Positions 1-9,609 of a DNA stretch of 64,000 bases are shown piece by piece (the stretch's first letter is position 1; every line of letters starts with the position of its first letter). A program made the position numbers and the translations under genes. The stretch is from an uncultured Bdellovibrio sp. (lineage in GTDB: Bacteria; Bdellovibrionota; Bdellovibrionia; Bdellovibrionales; Bdellovibrionaceae), in the NCBI RefSeq assembly GCF_946478835.1, contig NZ_CAMLDV010000002.1:1-64000 (forward strand). Direction: 5' to 3'. The notes under the pieces were generated by a model. It saw nothing but the letters and a program-made list of their open reading frames with translations. It was not told the origin of the DNA and searched no databases.

Positions 1-141
1 CTCATCATCAACCGCAACGCCATCCTCGTCGGCGGCATCAAGCCGCATTATTACTGCCTGCCCGTCGCCAAGCGCGAGGAGCACCGGCTGGCGCTGCGCG
101 CTGCCGCCACGTCCGGCGACACGCGTTTCTTCCTCGGCACC
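1..141 (+). pseudogene. pyrC: Dihydroorotase fragment (GC-rich, probable chimeric edge)
   Basis: Frame 1 reads without a stop through the dihydroorotase core: [18 protein letters not shown], then [16 protein letters not shown] and RFFLGT. These match the conserved PyrC blocks around the catalytic-site loops. In the family FLGT is followed by DSAPH, but here similarity stops exactly after FLGT, at about base 141. The next bases belong to the C-terminal part of a gamma-glutamyltransferase read on the other strand. The stretch is far richer in G and C than everything after it. This looks like an internal piece of pyrC from another, GC-rich bacterium joined to this chromosome. An assembly or library chimera is more likely than a natural insertion, because the piece has neither end of the gene. 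Confidence 0.75.
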
Positions 142-1758
142 CATCTCTTTAAGTCCTTTAAGAACTTCGGAAGAAGGTCCCGGTGGATCAATGTAAAGAA
201 CATCGGGTCGCCATTGATGATGGTAACGAATCGCCGTCACCGCATCGTAAAGAGGCAATTTAAATTCGACATAATTTAAAATCGTCTGCGCAACACAGCT
301 GATAATGCGCGTGCCACCCGGAGCACCGACGGCCATGAAGGGTTTATTGTCTTTCATCAAAATTGTGGGCGACATGCTGCTGAGAGGTGTTTTCTTTGGA
401 GCAATGGCATTGGGTTTTCCACCAATAGCTCCAAACAAATTTGAACTTCCTTCTTGCGCTGAAAAATCATCCATTTCATTGTTAAGCACGATACCAGTAC
501 CAGGAGCCACGACACCAGAACCCATCCAACCATTGATCGTTTGAGTCGTGCTCACGGCATTCCCTTTATCATCCATCATAGAGATATGCGTCGTTTCTGT
601 GGATTCATAGGGCGCCGGGTTTCCTGCTTCGACTTCCGAAACCTTTCGCGCGTGATCCAAACGCACTTCTTTACGACGTGATTCGATATATTTTGGAGAA
701 ATCAAACCCTGCACAGGAACTTTTGTGAAATCGGGATCACCCAAATATTTTGCTCGATCGGCAAACGATGATTGCAGAGCCGACGCCGCCAAGTGAATTG
801 AGTTTTTAGATAAGAAGCCTTGTTTTGAAAGATGATCATTTTCAAGGAAATCCAAGAATTGAATCACATGCACTCCACCCGAACTTGGCGGCGGCATTGA
901 GAAGACTTCATAGCCGTCGAAGCTTCCTTCAACAGGCTTACGCCATTTGACTTGGTAAGACGAAAGATCTTTATAGGAGATCAAACCTTTTTCTTTTTTA
1001 GAAAGATCTACGATGGATTTCGCAACGGAACCTTTGTAAAAACCATCCTTCCCTTTTTTAGAAATAATCTGCAACGTTTTTGCTAAGTCTTTTTGCACAA
1101 GCACCGTCCCAATAGACGGAACATCACCTGAAGCATTCAGGAAAATTGCTTTCGCCGAAGGATCTTTGCGAATCTGTTCCACACGATTTTCTAAAGCCTT
1201 ATGAAATTCTTCATAAATTGGAAAACCATTTTCCGCCAGACGAATTGCAGGCTGCATTACTTTTTCTAGAGGCAACGAACCGAATTTTCCGTGAATCTCG
1301 ATAAGCCCCGCGACCATTCCCGGAACCGCAACAGCTAAGACACCGTTCTGCGAAAGATCCGTATTGGCCTTGCCGTCTTTTCCAACGTACATATTCTTTG
1401 TCGCACGCAGTGGAGCTCTTTCGCGGAAATCAATTGCGTAAGTCTTTCCCGTTTTTGATTCATGGAAAAGTAAAAATCCACCGCCACCAATTCCGGTGGA
1501 CTGAGGTCTTTCCACAGACACCGTGAATGATGCTGCCACCGTGGCATCAATAATATTTCCACCTTGAGCGAAAATTTCTTCTGCCGCCTTACTAGCATAG
1601 CGACCTTGAGTAGCGATAGCGAATTGAGTCCCGAAGGCTTCCGCCGTACTGTGATCCACACGCTCTTTAGCTGTGCGAATAACTGAGGAACTTCCTTTCG
1701 GAGTCTGGCAACTCGCCAAAAACAAAACACTCACTAGAATCAAAACAAATTTTTTCAT
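142..1758 (-). CDS. ggt: Gamma-glutamyltransferase lipoprotein, 3' truncated
   Basis: Periplasmic Ntn-hydrolase that cleaves glutathione and transfers the gamma-glutamyl group. Translation from the ATG at 1758 starts [18 protein letters not shown], a lipoprotein signal with the lipobox cysteine. The GGT core follows, including IDFRERAP, an SSGG block ([13 protein letters not shown]), and the [19 protein letters not shown] segment. The first Thr of TTH is the expected autocatalytic nucleophile. Then come [20 protein letters not shown] and the MSPTI...GAPGG small-subunit signatures. Roughly the last tens of residues are missing: family sequence ends near base 142, where the GC-rich pyrC piece begins. 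The frame stays open on the minus strand to base 1, but those residues are not GGT. Divergent from the next gene. Confidence 0.9.
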
Positions 1759-1895
1759 CCTTAAAATCCTTCTTTGTTTGTTGATATCGTAATCTCAAAA
1801 TGAGACTTCACCTACCTTTTTCGTCACGTGTTAAGAGGATAGCTTCCCAGCTCGTCTCTGAGATTCCCCAGCGTGGACAGGAACTTGCACATAAG

Positions 1896-3719
1896 ATGGC
1901 TATGATCAAAATGGTGGCTTCGATTTTAGGACTTCTCATTTTTACAGCTCTTTCAGCGGGAGCTGCTCCGAAGCGCATTTGCACCATGACGCTAAATTCA
2001 AACGACGAAAAAGAAGTTCTTAAAAATATGTACGGCGGCCAGGATGTCGAGATCACAGAACTTGTTCCTGAAAACAAAGACCCTTCTTGGCTTTCTCGCG
2101 CCTGCCAATCTGGAATTCAATGTGATGTTTTACTGGTCTCTGGCCATTTTGGTGGCGTGTTTTTTGGTGAAGGCGTCAGCACCACTTTGGATTTAAAAGA
2201 AATTGAAAAGTTAAGCTGCGAAAATTCTTGCCCGGGAATTTTAAGCCATCCCAAAGATGTTTTTCTCATGGGCTGCAACACTCTTTCAAGCAAAGCTCCC
2301 GATAAAAGATCTATTGAAGAATACGTTGAGGTTCTTATCCACAATGGTTTCCCCCGCGATCTTGCGGAGCGAGTGGCTTTTGCGCGATACTCAGAATATG
2401 GAATGAGCATCAGTCAGATATTTTCTTCGGCATTTCAAGGCGTAGAAAGACTGCATGGTTTTTCAAGCACAGGCCCGCTAGGCAAAGTCGCGGCTCCCCT
2501 GCTTCGCCAGTCCCTAAAGAATACAAGCAAAGATGTGTTTTTTAGTAAAGGCCCCGATACGAATCGTTTGAAACAGGTTTTTGCAGGAACAAGCTATCGC
2601 ATGGTTCAACCCGCCAAAGAGATTGATTCCAACTATCGCGCTTTAACTTGTAAAACGTATTCACAAAATCAGGATCAAAACAAAGAGGCCATTGTCTTTT
2701 TATCCAAAAAAACTAATTTAAAAAAATATTATGAGCCTCTTTTAGAGGCGAGCAAAAATCCATCCTTTCTTCGTCTGATTCAAGACACCGTCAATACGTC
2801 AGCGGAAGCCCGTCAGAACTTTCAAAGCTTCTTTGAGGAAATCGGCGTTGCGAGATCTTTGCCGCTAAAAATGAAATTTCAGTTTTTAGATCTACAAGCC
2901 AGCCTTGGTCTTATTCCACTGGTCGTAAAACAAGATCAGCAAGAAGGGCTTCTGCGCCAAAGACTCGCTTCGGATTTAAACTTTATCGTGACGGACCAAT
3001 TTTGTGCGATGAAAGATCTTCTGAAAAACACGGAGCTTCGTGGCGCGTGGATTCGTGCTTCTGCAGAAGGAAATCCATTTCTTCCACGACTCAGCCAGTG
3101 TTTTGGAAGTTATGACGAAGATATAGAAAACATTTTAAGATCTATGATTGCAAGTCAGGACTCGTCTCTTCGCCGTGAAGCGATTCGGGCGTTATCGACA
3201 CGTATCAGCTGGAATGACAAAATCACGATCGCCAATATGTCAGCGTCATGGCCTCGCCGGGATCGCATTGATATGGCTTACTTTTTAAAGCTGCCCCTTT
3301 CTTCAGAAAGATTGAGCCCTCGTGTGCAAACGTGTTTGTACGAAGCCAAACAAAAATCGACGGCAGACGCGCGCGATGGCTATCGTTGGTATTGCCACAA
3401 CGAATTTGAAGCAGATATTGATTCTCCACTGAAATGCCATCAGATCGCACGTGAATTTGAAACCCAAAGTGTCACAGGAATGGATTGGCAATGTTTGACA
3501 CGTTTCCCGAGAGAAATTCATCTTGGCGCTTGTCTTGAAGCCGCAGATCGAAATCCCGATCCCGAAAATTCTGACGATATTCGTTGGTTTTGCTGGAACC
3601 GACTTTCTGGATTAGCACAACTCAGCCGCTCAGAGTGTCTCGCTTTGGCATCGTCGATGAAGATTCAAGGAAATCGATTCAAAGCAAATTGGAATTGCAT
3701 GAATCGTCTCAGTTACTGA
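1896..3719 (+). CDS. Exported protein with clan-CD (CHAT/caspase-like) His/Cys pair and C-x19-C repeats
   Basis: Not recognised as a named gene. The ATG at 1896 gives 607 residues starting with a signal peptide (MAMIKMVASILGLLIFTALSAGA). The frame is open from 1800, but the extra 32 residues would bury the signal. A hydrophobic strand ending in SGH (DVLLVSGHFGG, His ~84) is followed about 40 residues later by another ending in GC (VFLMGCNTL, Cys ~127). This is the layout of the catalytic His and Cys in clan CD peptidases such as CHAT and caspases. The middle ~300 residues are helical and unassigned. The C-terminal ~135 residues hold four repeats with two cysteines 19-20 residues apart, usually with Trp two residues before the second Cys (RWYC, DWQC, RWFC, NWNC). 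The same repeat forms most of the small protein at 62968. The protease reading is inference; no neighbour supports a role. Confidence 0.6.
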   Translation: MAMIKMVASILGLLIFTALSAGAAPKRICTMTLNSNDEKEVLKNMYGGQDVEITELVPENKDPSWLSRACQSGIQCDVLLVSGHFGGVFFGEGVSTTLDLKEIEKLSCENSCPGILSHPKDVFLMGCNTLSSKAPDKRSIEEYVEVLIHNGFPRDLAERVAFARYSEYGMSISQIFSSAFQGVERLHGFSSTGPLGKVAAPLLRQSLKNTSKDVFFSKGPDTNRLKQVFAGTSYRMVQPAKEIDSNYRALTCKTYSQNQDQNKEAIVFLSKKTNLKKYYEPLLEASKNPSFLRLIQDTVNTSAEARQNFQSFFEEIGVARSLPLKMKFQFLDLQASLGLIPLVVKQDQQEGLLRQRLASDLNFIVTDQFCAMKDLLKNTELRGAWIRASAEGNPFLPRLSQCFGSYDEDIENILRSMIASQDSSLRREAIRALSTRISWNDKITIANMSASWPRRDRIDMAYFLKLPLSSERLSPRVQTCLYEAKQKSTADARDGYRWYCHNEFEADIDSPLKCHQIAREFETQSVTGMDWQCLTRFPREIHLGACLEAADRNPDPENSDDIRWFCWNRLSGLAQLSRSECLALASSMKIQGNRFKANWNCMNRLSY

Positions 3720-3819
3720 GACGTCAAAACCTAGACAAACTTATATTTACCTTTTCTTCTTCAGAAAGACTCACGAAAAACCGAATAAAAACCACCGGCT
3801 CGTTGATGGAAGGTTTTTA

Positions 3820-5973
3820 ATGCGGAGAATTTTTTTCACATTTTTATTGGTAATTTTTCAGCTCGGCTGTTCGTTAGATCTTAGCCTGAAGAATTCTCAA
3901 GGTTCCGGTGACAACAACTCCGAAACTCCCGATACAATCACTGCACCTCTTTGGAAAAAACCTTCATTGCAACTTAACGGGACACCTTTTGCGCGACTTT
4001 CACTGCCTGATGGACGTACTCTTGTTGGTGGCAGTTTTAATTCCGCACAGATCGGCGACGGCGCCTGCCATCTCTATAGTTTTTCTTCGTCTGAACAATA
4101 CTTCCCTTGTTTGGACGTTTTTGAACCTTTCCGTACGATGGAGCAAAGTCCTGACGGTGGATTTTACTTCTCCTACAATCGCTATTATCCAGATTCCGAA
4201 AGGCTCGTAGGAAAACTCAATCCCGACGGCACTGTTGGTTCCTGGAACCCCCTTTTTGAAAAGACATTTCCCTTCGACCTTCACGTCAATTCAATGCGAG
4301 TTCACAACGGAGTATTATACGTCGGGGGAAATTTCGAAAAAGTAAATGGCCAAACTCGCAGCGGACTTGCCGCTTTTGACATCGCCACCGGCGATCTCTT
4401 AGATTGGAACCCCGGATTGCTCAGTGACGGCAACAACGACATCGAAGCGAAGCAAATTGAAATTTATAACGATAAACTTTATGTCTTAGGATATCACAAC
4501 GGCGGAGGACAAAACGCCTTGCCTCGCCAGGGAATTGTCGTTCTTAACCTGAACGACAATAACGCCGATCCCACATTTGATTTCGCATTTTCCAGTACAA
4601 TGTACAGTGTCGGCAAAATGCGTTTTTATAAAGATCTTATTTTTATCGCTCTTTACGATTTCAACTCTGTGGAAGAATTCTTTATCGCTTCGGCTGCGAC
4701 GGGAGCCCGTCACGCGTGGTCTCCGTCAACGATGACAAACGATGGTGGCTGGATTTTCAACTTCGAACTCCAGGGAGATCAACTTTGGTTTGTGGGTGAC
4801 TTCACCACATTCAACGGTCTGAACAGAAAATACATTGCCCGTCTTGATATTTCCAATATTTCGGAAAATTCGCCGCCCACTTTGAATAATTGGACCACAG
4901 CGGTGAATTTCGACAGCGAGGTTTACGATATCACCGTCGGTACAAACACGGTTATTGTAACCGGAGATTTTCATTATGCTGATGACCAAAATGCCGATGG
5001 AATTGCTGCTCTAAAAAAATCAGACGGGACTTTATTAGGCTTAGATTTAGGACATCCCATTCAAGATGCCTCTGATGCAAATACGATTTCCCATCTTGGC
5101 AATGATCAGTTTCTTTTTTGGGGACATCTGAAGAATGAATATTGGAGTCGCGATAATCTCATTATGTTTGAGGCTGACGGTTCCGTGTCTGAGTGGAATG
5201 CTTCCGTGGACAGAACTGTCACCGATCTCACAACAGACGGAACAAAAATTTATATCGCCGGTTTTTTCCGCACGGTCAATGGTTCAAGCCAAGAATATCT
5301 GGCGGCCTTGAATCCGTTGGATGGAACATCTTTATCCTGGTCCGCCGGTGCCGATGGCCCTGTCACTGCGCTGAAATATAAAGACGGTGAGCTGATTGTT
5401 GGTGGCGGATTTAGCAACATTGGAGCCACACCCGTCAGCCGTAGAAGTTTGGCGAAATTGAATGCACTCACCGGAGAAGCTTTAAGCTGGAATCCTTCTT
5501 TGATTGCGGCGAACTATCCTTGGGTGAACTCTCTGGAGATTCTTAACGACAAAGTCGTTGTTGGAGGATCCTCTTTAGCAACGGCAGCCCATACAACTCG
5601 TGAAAATCTGATTGCGGTGGATACAAATACCGGCGCACTTCAAAATTGGTTTCCAAAACCGAACGACCAAGTACGCGATATCGTTATTCAAGACAACGAC
5701 ATTTATATTTCTGGAGGATTCTCACAAGTGGGACCTTCGGCAACACCTAAAGCTATGATTGCGAAATTAAACTTATCAAGTGAAGAGCCGCAAAATTGGA
5801 CTCCGCCCTTTATCAATGAACAGTATATCTTTGTGAGCACACTGTGGATTGAGAATTCAAAACTGCTTGCATTTAAAGCCGGTGAAATGAAAATCTTCCA
5901 CTTAGATTTGACATCGGGGGCTGAGACAAACGGAACTTATCCGTTCACCCCAACCATGCCCTTAGAACTTTAA
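3820..5973 (+). CDS. Lipoprotein with delta-60-type beta-propeller repeats
   Basis: 717 residues. The start at 3820 has an AAGG ribosome site six bases upstream and encodes a lipoprotein signal ending LVIFQLGC. The mature protein is made of repeats of the form LYVGGNF-x(n)-VNG-x-x-R-x-x-LAAFD-x-x-TG-x-LLDWNPG, for example near residues 165-200, 470-510 and 520-570. This matches the DUF5122/delta-60 repeat expected to fold as beta-propeller blades. No catalytic motif is visible. It is probably a surface or periplasmic protein anchored by lipid, with an unknown binding partner. Its stop overlaps the convergent murC stop by four bases, so the two genes share no spare terminator sequence. Confidence 0.7.
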   Translation: MRRIFFTFLLVIFQLGCSLDLSLKNSQGSGDNNSETPDTITAPLWKKPSLQLNGTPFARLSLPDGRTLVGGSFNSAQIGDGACHLYSFSSSEQYFPCLDVFEPFRTMEQSPDGGFYFSYNRYYPDSERLVGKLNPDGTVGSWNPLFEKTFPFDLHVNSMRVHNGVLYVGGNFEKVNGQTRSGLAAFDIATGDLLDWNPGLLSDGNNDIEAKQIEIYNDKLYVLGYHNGGGQNALPRQGIVVLNLNDNNADPTFDFAFSSTMYSVGKMRFYKDLIFIALYDFNSVEEFFIASAATGARHAWSPSTMTNDGGWIFNFELQGDQLWFVGDFTTFNGLNRKYIARLDISNISENSPPTLNNWTTAVNFDSEVYDITVGTNTVIVTGDFHYADDQNADGIAALKKSDGTLLGLDLGHPIQDASDANTISHLGNDQFLFWGHLKNEYWSRDNLIMFEADGSVSEWNASVDRTVTDLTTDGTKIYIAGFFRTVNGSSQEYLAALNPLDGTSLSWSAGADGPVTALKYKDGELIVGGGFSNIGATPVSRRSLAKLNALTGEALSWNPSLIAANYPWVNSLEILNDKVVVGGSSLATAAHTTRENLIAVDTNTGALQNWFPKPNDQVRDIVIQDNDIYISGGFSQVGPSATPKAMIAKLNLSSEEPQNWTPPFINEQYIFVSTLWIENSKLLAFKAGEMKIFHLDLTSGAETNGTYPFTPTMPLEL

Positions 5974-7331
5974 AGTTGATTTAAAACATCAAGACCGAGC
6001 TTCCAGCCGTCTCCAGCACCGAGGGTGACAAATACGTCGCCCTCTTTAAGCAAGCCCAAAACCTTTTGAGTCGCTTTTTCATCACGCAAGAAGTACTGTG
6101 CACGCTCGTGCTTCATCTCTTGCGCTAGCTTTTCGCTGCTAACTCCTGGAATCGGAGCTTCACCGGCCGCGTAAATATCAGTCAGCAAAACTTCATCAGC
6201 TTCTTTGAAAGCCGTCGTGAAATCATGCCAGCAGTGCTGAGTTCTGGAATAACGGTGCGGTTGGAAGAAAACCACCAAACGCTGTTTTGGATATTTCTCT
6301 CGGAATGCCTGAAGAACCGCGCGCACCTCTGTCGGATGGTGTCCGTAGTCGTCATAAATTTTGATACCGCGTTTTTCACCTTTAAAGTGGAAACGGCGAT
6401 CAACACCCTCAAAGCGCTGCAAACCTTTAGCACATGTTGCAAACGGAATTCCCGCGGCGACACCCGCGCAAATCGCGGCCACAGCATTCAAGGCATTGTG
6501 ACGGCCTGGAACTTTCAGTTGGAACTCCCCAACAAGATGTCTTGTGCCGAGCAAACGATCGCTGCGATACAAAGAATAATTTCCTTGTTCACCGCTAAGA
6601 ACTAAATCGTTCTTTTCATCAAATCCGTAGAATAAAATACGCTTAGGGAAGTTTTCAAAGATTTGGCGAATGATCGGGTCATCACCACAAGCAATCACTT
6701 TGCCATAGAATGGAACTTTCAAAGCAAAGTCGTAGAAATTCTTTTGCAGGTTTTCAAAAGTTTTAAAGTGATCCAAGTGATCGGAATCCACATTCGTGAT
6801 GATTGCAATTTCCGGAGAAAGTTTATGGAAACTTCCATCAGACTCATCGGCTTCAGCTACAAGCCATTCTCCAGAACCCAACATCGCTGTGGACTTAATA
6901 AGTTCAAAACGACCACCGACAACGATTGTTGGACTTAAACCCGCTTCCAAGAAAATCGCTGAAGTCATGGATGTTGTCGTTGTTTTTCCGTGAGTTCCCG
7001 CAACGGCAATACCGCGTTTAATGCGCATGATTTCCGCCAGTGCTTCTGCACGAGGGATCAAAGGAATTTGTCGTGCGCGGGCCTCAGAAATTTCTGGATT
7101 GCCGTATTGAATGGCGCTGGAATAAACAACAACGTCCGCATCACCCACGTTGGAAGAGGCGTGACCTTTAAAAACCTTAACGCCCAACTCTTTCAGTCGT
7201 TCCGTATTTGCATTCTCAGAGATGTCACTACCAGAAACTTTTGCGCCGATATTGTGAAGCAGCTCTGCAAGCCCACACATACCGATACCGCCGATACCTA
7301 CGAAATGAAATTTGGCGTGTTGTAATTTCAT
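5970..7331 (-). CDS. murC: UDP-N-acetylmuramate--L-alanine ligase
   Basis: Cytoplasmic ligase adding L-alanine to UDP-MurNAc, the first step of the peptidoglycan stem peptide. The 453 residues fit the family length. N-terminal Rossmann motif GIGGIGMCGLAEL is at residues ~13-25, the ATP-binding loop GTHGKTTTTSM near residue 112, the DSDHLDHF block near 180, the DDYGHHPTE motif near 310, and FQPHRYSRT near 340. It is the last gene of the ftsW-murG-murC string: its start overlaps the murG stop by four bases, which suggests translational coupling. Confidence 0.97.
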   Translation of the reverse strand: MKLQHAKFHFVGIGGIGMCGLAELLHNIGAKVSGSDISENANTERLKELGVKVFKGHASSNVGDADVVVYSSAIQYGNPEISEARARQIPLIPRAEALAEIMRIKRGIAVAGTHGKTTTTSMTSAIFLEAGLSPTIVVGGRFELIKSTAMLGSGEWLVAEADESDGSFHKLSPEIAIITNVDSDHLDHFKTFENLQKNFYDFALKVPFYGKVIACGDDPIIRQIFENFPKRILFYGFDEKNDLVLSGEQGNYSLYRSDRLLGTRHLVGEFQLKVPGRHNALNAVAAICAGVAAGIPFATCAKGLQRFEGVDRRFHFKGEKRGIKIYDDYGHHPTEVRAVLQAFREKYPKQRLVVFFQPHRYSRTQHCWHDFTTAFKEADEVLLTDIYAAGEAPIPGVSSEKLAQEMKHERAQYFLRDEKATQKVLGLLKEGDVFVTLGAGDGWKLGLDVLNQL

Positions 7332-8398
7332 TGCAATATTTCCTTTGCGATTGTTGTCGCCGCTTGAGGAATATAAAAAGACTTTATATTTTTGACCATC
7401 TGTTCGCGCAATTCTTTATCATTGCGCAACGATTGGATCTCAGAGATCAACCTAGCCGGAGTTAAATCTTTCTGCAAGATCATGCGCCCTGCATTTTTCG
7501 CAACCAAACTCTCGGCATTCTTTTGCTGATGATTGTCAGCTGCTGGAAGAGGAATGATGATCGGAATGATACCAAAAGCAGCGGCCTCTGCAATAGAACT
7601 GGCTCCGCCGCGACTGACAATGATATCCGCCCATTTATAGTACTTTGGCATGTCATAAATGAACTCATGAGGCTCGACCTCGCAAGGCGCCCCTTGATAT
7701 TTAGCAGTCACAGTCTCGTAATCCCACTTCCCCAACTGATGAACAACAGAGAGGTCTTTAACCCAATCACCACCAGACATGATGGCTTCGTTCAAACAGT
7801 AATTGATGACGCGAGATCCTTGGCTTCCGCCAAACGACAAAAGATGAAATTTCTCATCTTTGTGAGACTCATGAACCGCGTTTTCAATTTCTTCACGCAC
7901 GGGCATTCCGACTTGAGTCACCTGATCGTTTTTAAGATATTTTTTAGCTTCTGCAAAAACCACAAAACACTTATCAACGAAACGAGCCAAAAGACGATTT
8001 GCCATTCCTGGCATCGCGTTGGGCTCCCAGATCGCTGTGTTAAAGCCAATGGTGCTGGCAGCCAACACAAAAGGTCCCGAGGCATAACCTCCAACACCAA
8101 TTACGTAAAGAGGCTTTAGTTGTCCCAACAAACGGATCGACTGCCAAAGACCCACAGGAATTTTTAAAAGAGTTTTGATTCTTTCGATAGGACTTTTGAC
8201 ATTAAGCTTTCCGGATTCGATCAGATGCAAAGGAAAACCTTCGCGTGGTACGATCTTCGATTCTAGGCCCATGGCCGTTCCAACAAAATGGACTTCAACA
8301 GTAGGATCTACTTTTTGAATCGCACGGGCAATCGCAATGCCCGGATAAATGTGCCCGCCGGTACCTCCACCTGCGATCACAATTGTTCTTTTAATCAT
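7328..8398 (-). CDS. murG: UDP-GlcNAc transferase forming lipid II
   Basis: Membrane-associated glycosyltransferase that adds GlcNAc to lipid I to make lipid II. The frame is open from 8425, but the start at 8398 is better: it gives MIKRTIVIAGGGTGGHIYPG, has GGTGAAG as ribosome site, and its ATG overlaps the ftsW TGA as ATGA. The resulting 356 residues match the family. The GGGTGGH loop (residues ~8-14) binds lipid I and phosphate. The SFGGSQGSRVIN motif and the GGASSIAEAAAFG donor-sugar site are both present. Sits between ftsW and murC with overlaps on both sides. Confidence 0.96.
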   Translation of the reverse strand: MIKRTIVIAGGGTGGHIYPGIAIARAIQKVDPTVEVHFVGTAMGLESKIVPREGFPLHLIESGKLNVKSPIERIKTLLKIPVGLWQSIRLLGQLKPLYVIGVGGYASGPFVLAASTIGFNTAIWEPNAMPGMANRLLARFVDKCFVVFAEAKKYLKNDQVTQVGMPVREEIENAVHESHKDEKFHLLSFGGSQGSRVINYCLNEAIMSGGDWVKDLSVVHQLGKWDYETVTAKYQGAPCEVEPHEFIYDMPKYYKWADIIVSRGGASSIAEAAAFGIIPIIIPLPAADNHQQKNAESLVAKNAGRMILQKDLTPARLISEIQSLRNDKELREQMVKNIKSFYIPQAATTIAKEILQ

Positions 8399-9540
8399 GA
8401 ATTCTTCACCTTCGATGTTGTCCAACGCGAGCCGAAGCGGCGGGAAAACTTATCTTCCTCAAATGAATTTTCAATGTTGAGGATCAAACCAAACATAAAA
8501 CAAAGTGAAACCAATGAACTTCCGCCGTAACTCAAGAAAGGCAATGTTAAACCTTTCGTTGGCAGAAGTCCCATCACCACCCCTGCATTGATAAAGACAC
8601 TCAGACCAAAAGTCACTGATAAACCCAAAGCCATTGCTTTTTTAAAAGGCTCCTCAGCTTTGACTGCGATTTGAATTCCACGGAAAACCACAAAACCATA
8701 AAGAGCCAGAAGGATCACAAAACCGACAAAACCCATCTCTTCACCAAAAACGGCCAAAGTAAAATCCGTGTGCGCTTCCGGAAGAAAGAACAGTTTCCCT
8801 TGGCCTTGTCCTAAGCCAACTCCTGTCAGTCCACCGGAGTGAAAACTCAACATACTTTGAATCACTTGAAAGCCTTTTTGTGCGGGATCAGACCACGGAT
8901 CCAAGAACGCAAGAACACGCGCACGACGATACGGAACTGTCATAACGAGGAAATAAAATGCGGGAATCAAAACACCCAGAGCGGCAATGATATATTTCCA
9001 CTGCAAACCAAAAGCAAAAAGCAAAGTCACGCCGACCATGAGAATGATTGCGAAAGTTCCGAAGTCAGGTTGCTTTAATAAAAGACCCAACGGAGCTACC
9101 ATTGCAAGAAGCAGCCAATACCACTTCAATTTGGAAAGAAGATTTTCTCTTCTCATCAAGAGACTTGCAAACCACACACTGAAAGAAATTTTTAGAAGCT
9201 CTCCCGGTTCAAAACGAATTCCCAAAGGAAGCTGAATCCAGCGCAACGCGCCCCCAACTCGCACGCCTAATCCAGGAACATAGGTCGCTAGAACTCCCAA
9301 CGTTGCGACAAACCACAAAGCCCATCCATATTTTTCGATATAACGAAACGGAATATGAATAGTGCCGATTAAAACCGCAAACGCCGCTAATGCAAAGATC
9401 AATTGTCGCTTAAAAAAGAAAAGTCCATCACCGTAGGACTCAATCGCGAAAATAAAACTGGAAGAGTAAACTTGAACGAGGCCGATCCCTAAAAGAGTGA
9501 TGATGGCTAAAAACAAGCTGCTAGACAAATATCTCAACAT
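8395..9540 (-). CDS. ftsW: SEDS-family peptidoglycan glycosyltransferase of the divisome
   Basis: Polytopic inner-membrane protein of 381 residues with about ten hydrophobic segments. It polymerises lipid II at the division site together with a class B PBP (the ftsI-like gene here is 17 kb away). SEDS landmarks are visible: GALRWIQLPLGIRFEPGELLK, the KQPDFGTFAII loop, PWSDPAQKGFQVIQSM followed by GGLTGVGLGQGQGK, LPEAHTDFTLAVFGEEMGFVG, and the C-terminal LPFLSYGGSSLVS. The gene context (murG, murC) favours FtsW over RodA. First gene after a small lipoprotein gene and overlaps murG. Confidence 0.93.
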   Translation of the reverse strand: MLRYLSSSLFLAIITLLGIGLVQVYSSSFIFAIESYGDGLFFFKRQLIFALAAFAVLIGTIHIPFRYIEKYGWALWFVATLGVLATYVPGLGVRVGGALRWIQLPLGIRFEPGELLKISFSVWFASLLMRRENLLSKLKWYWLLLAMVAPLGLLLKQPDFGTFAIILMVGVTLLFAFGLQWKYIIAALGVLIPAFYFLVMTVPYRRARVLAFLDPWSDPAQKGFQVIQSMLSFHSGGLTGVGLGQGQGKLFFLPEAHTDFTLAVFGEEMGFVGFVILLALYGFVVFRGIQIAVKAEEPFKKAMALGLSVTFGLSVFINAGVVMGLLPTKGLTLPFLSYGGSSLVSLCFMFGLILNIENSFEEDKFSRRFGSRWTTSKVKNS

Positions 9541-9609
9541 AGTAGGACTCCCGAACTTTAGTATATTCAGAAGTCCTTTTTATCGTCCAATGCTACTGAC
9601 AAGACTGGA

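Noticed and set aside
305..544. Plus-strand ORF inside ggt
   Set aside because: It is antisense to the conserved GGT catalytic region and has no ribosome site or recognisable domain.
7523..8119. Plus-strand ORF of 198 codons opposite murG
   Set aside because: Shadow of the strongly conserved murG; no initiation signal or domain.
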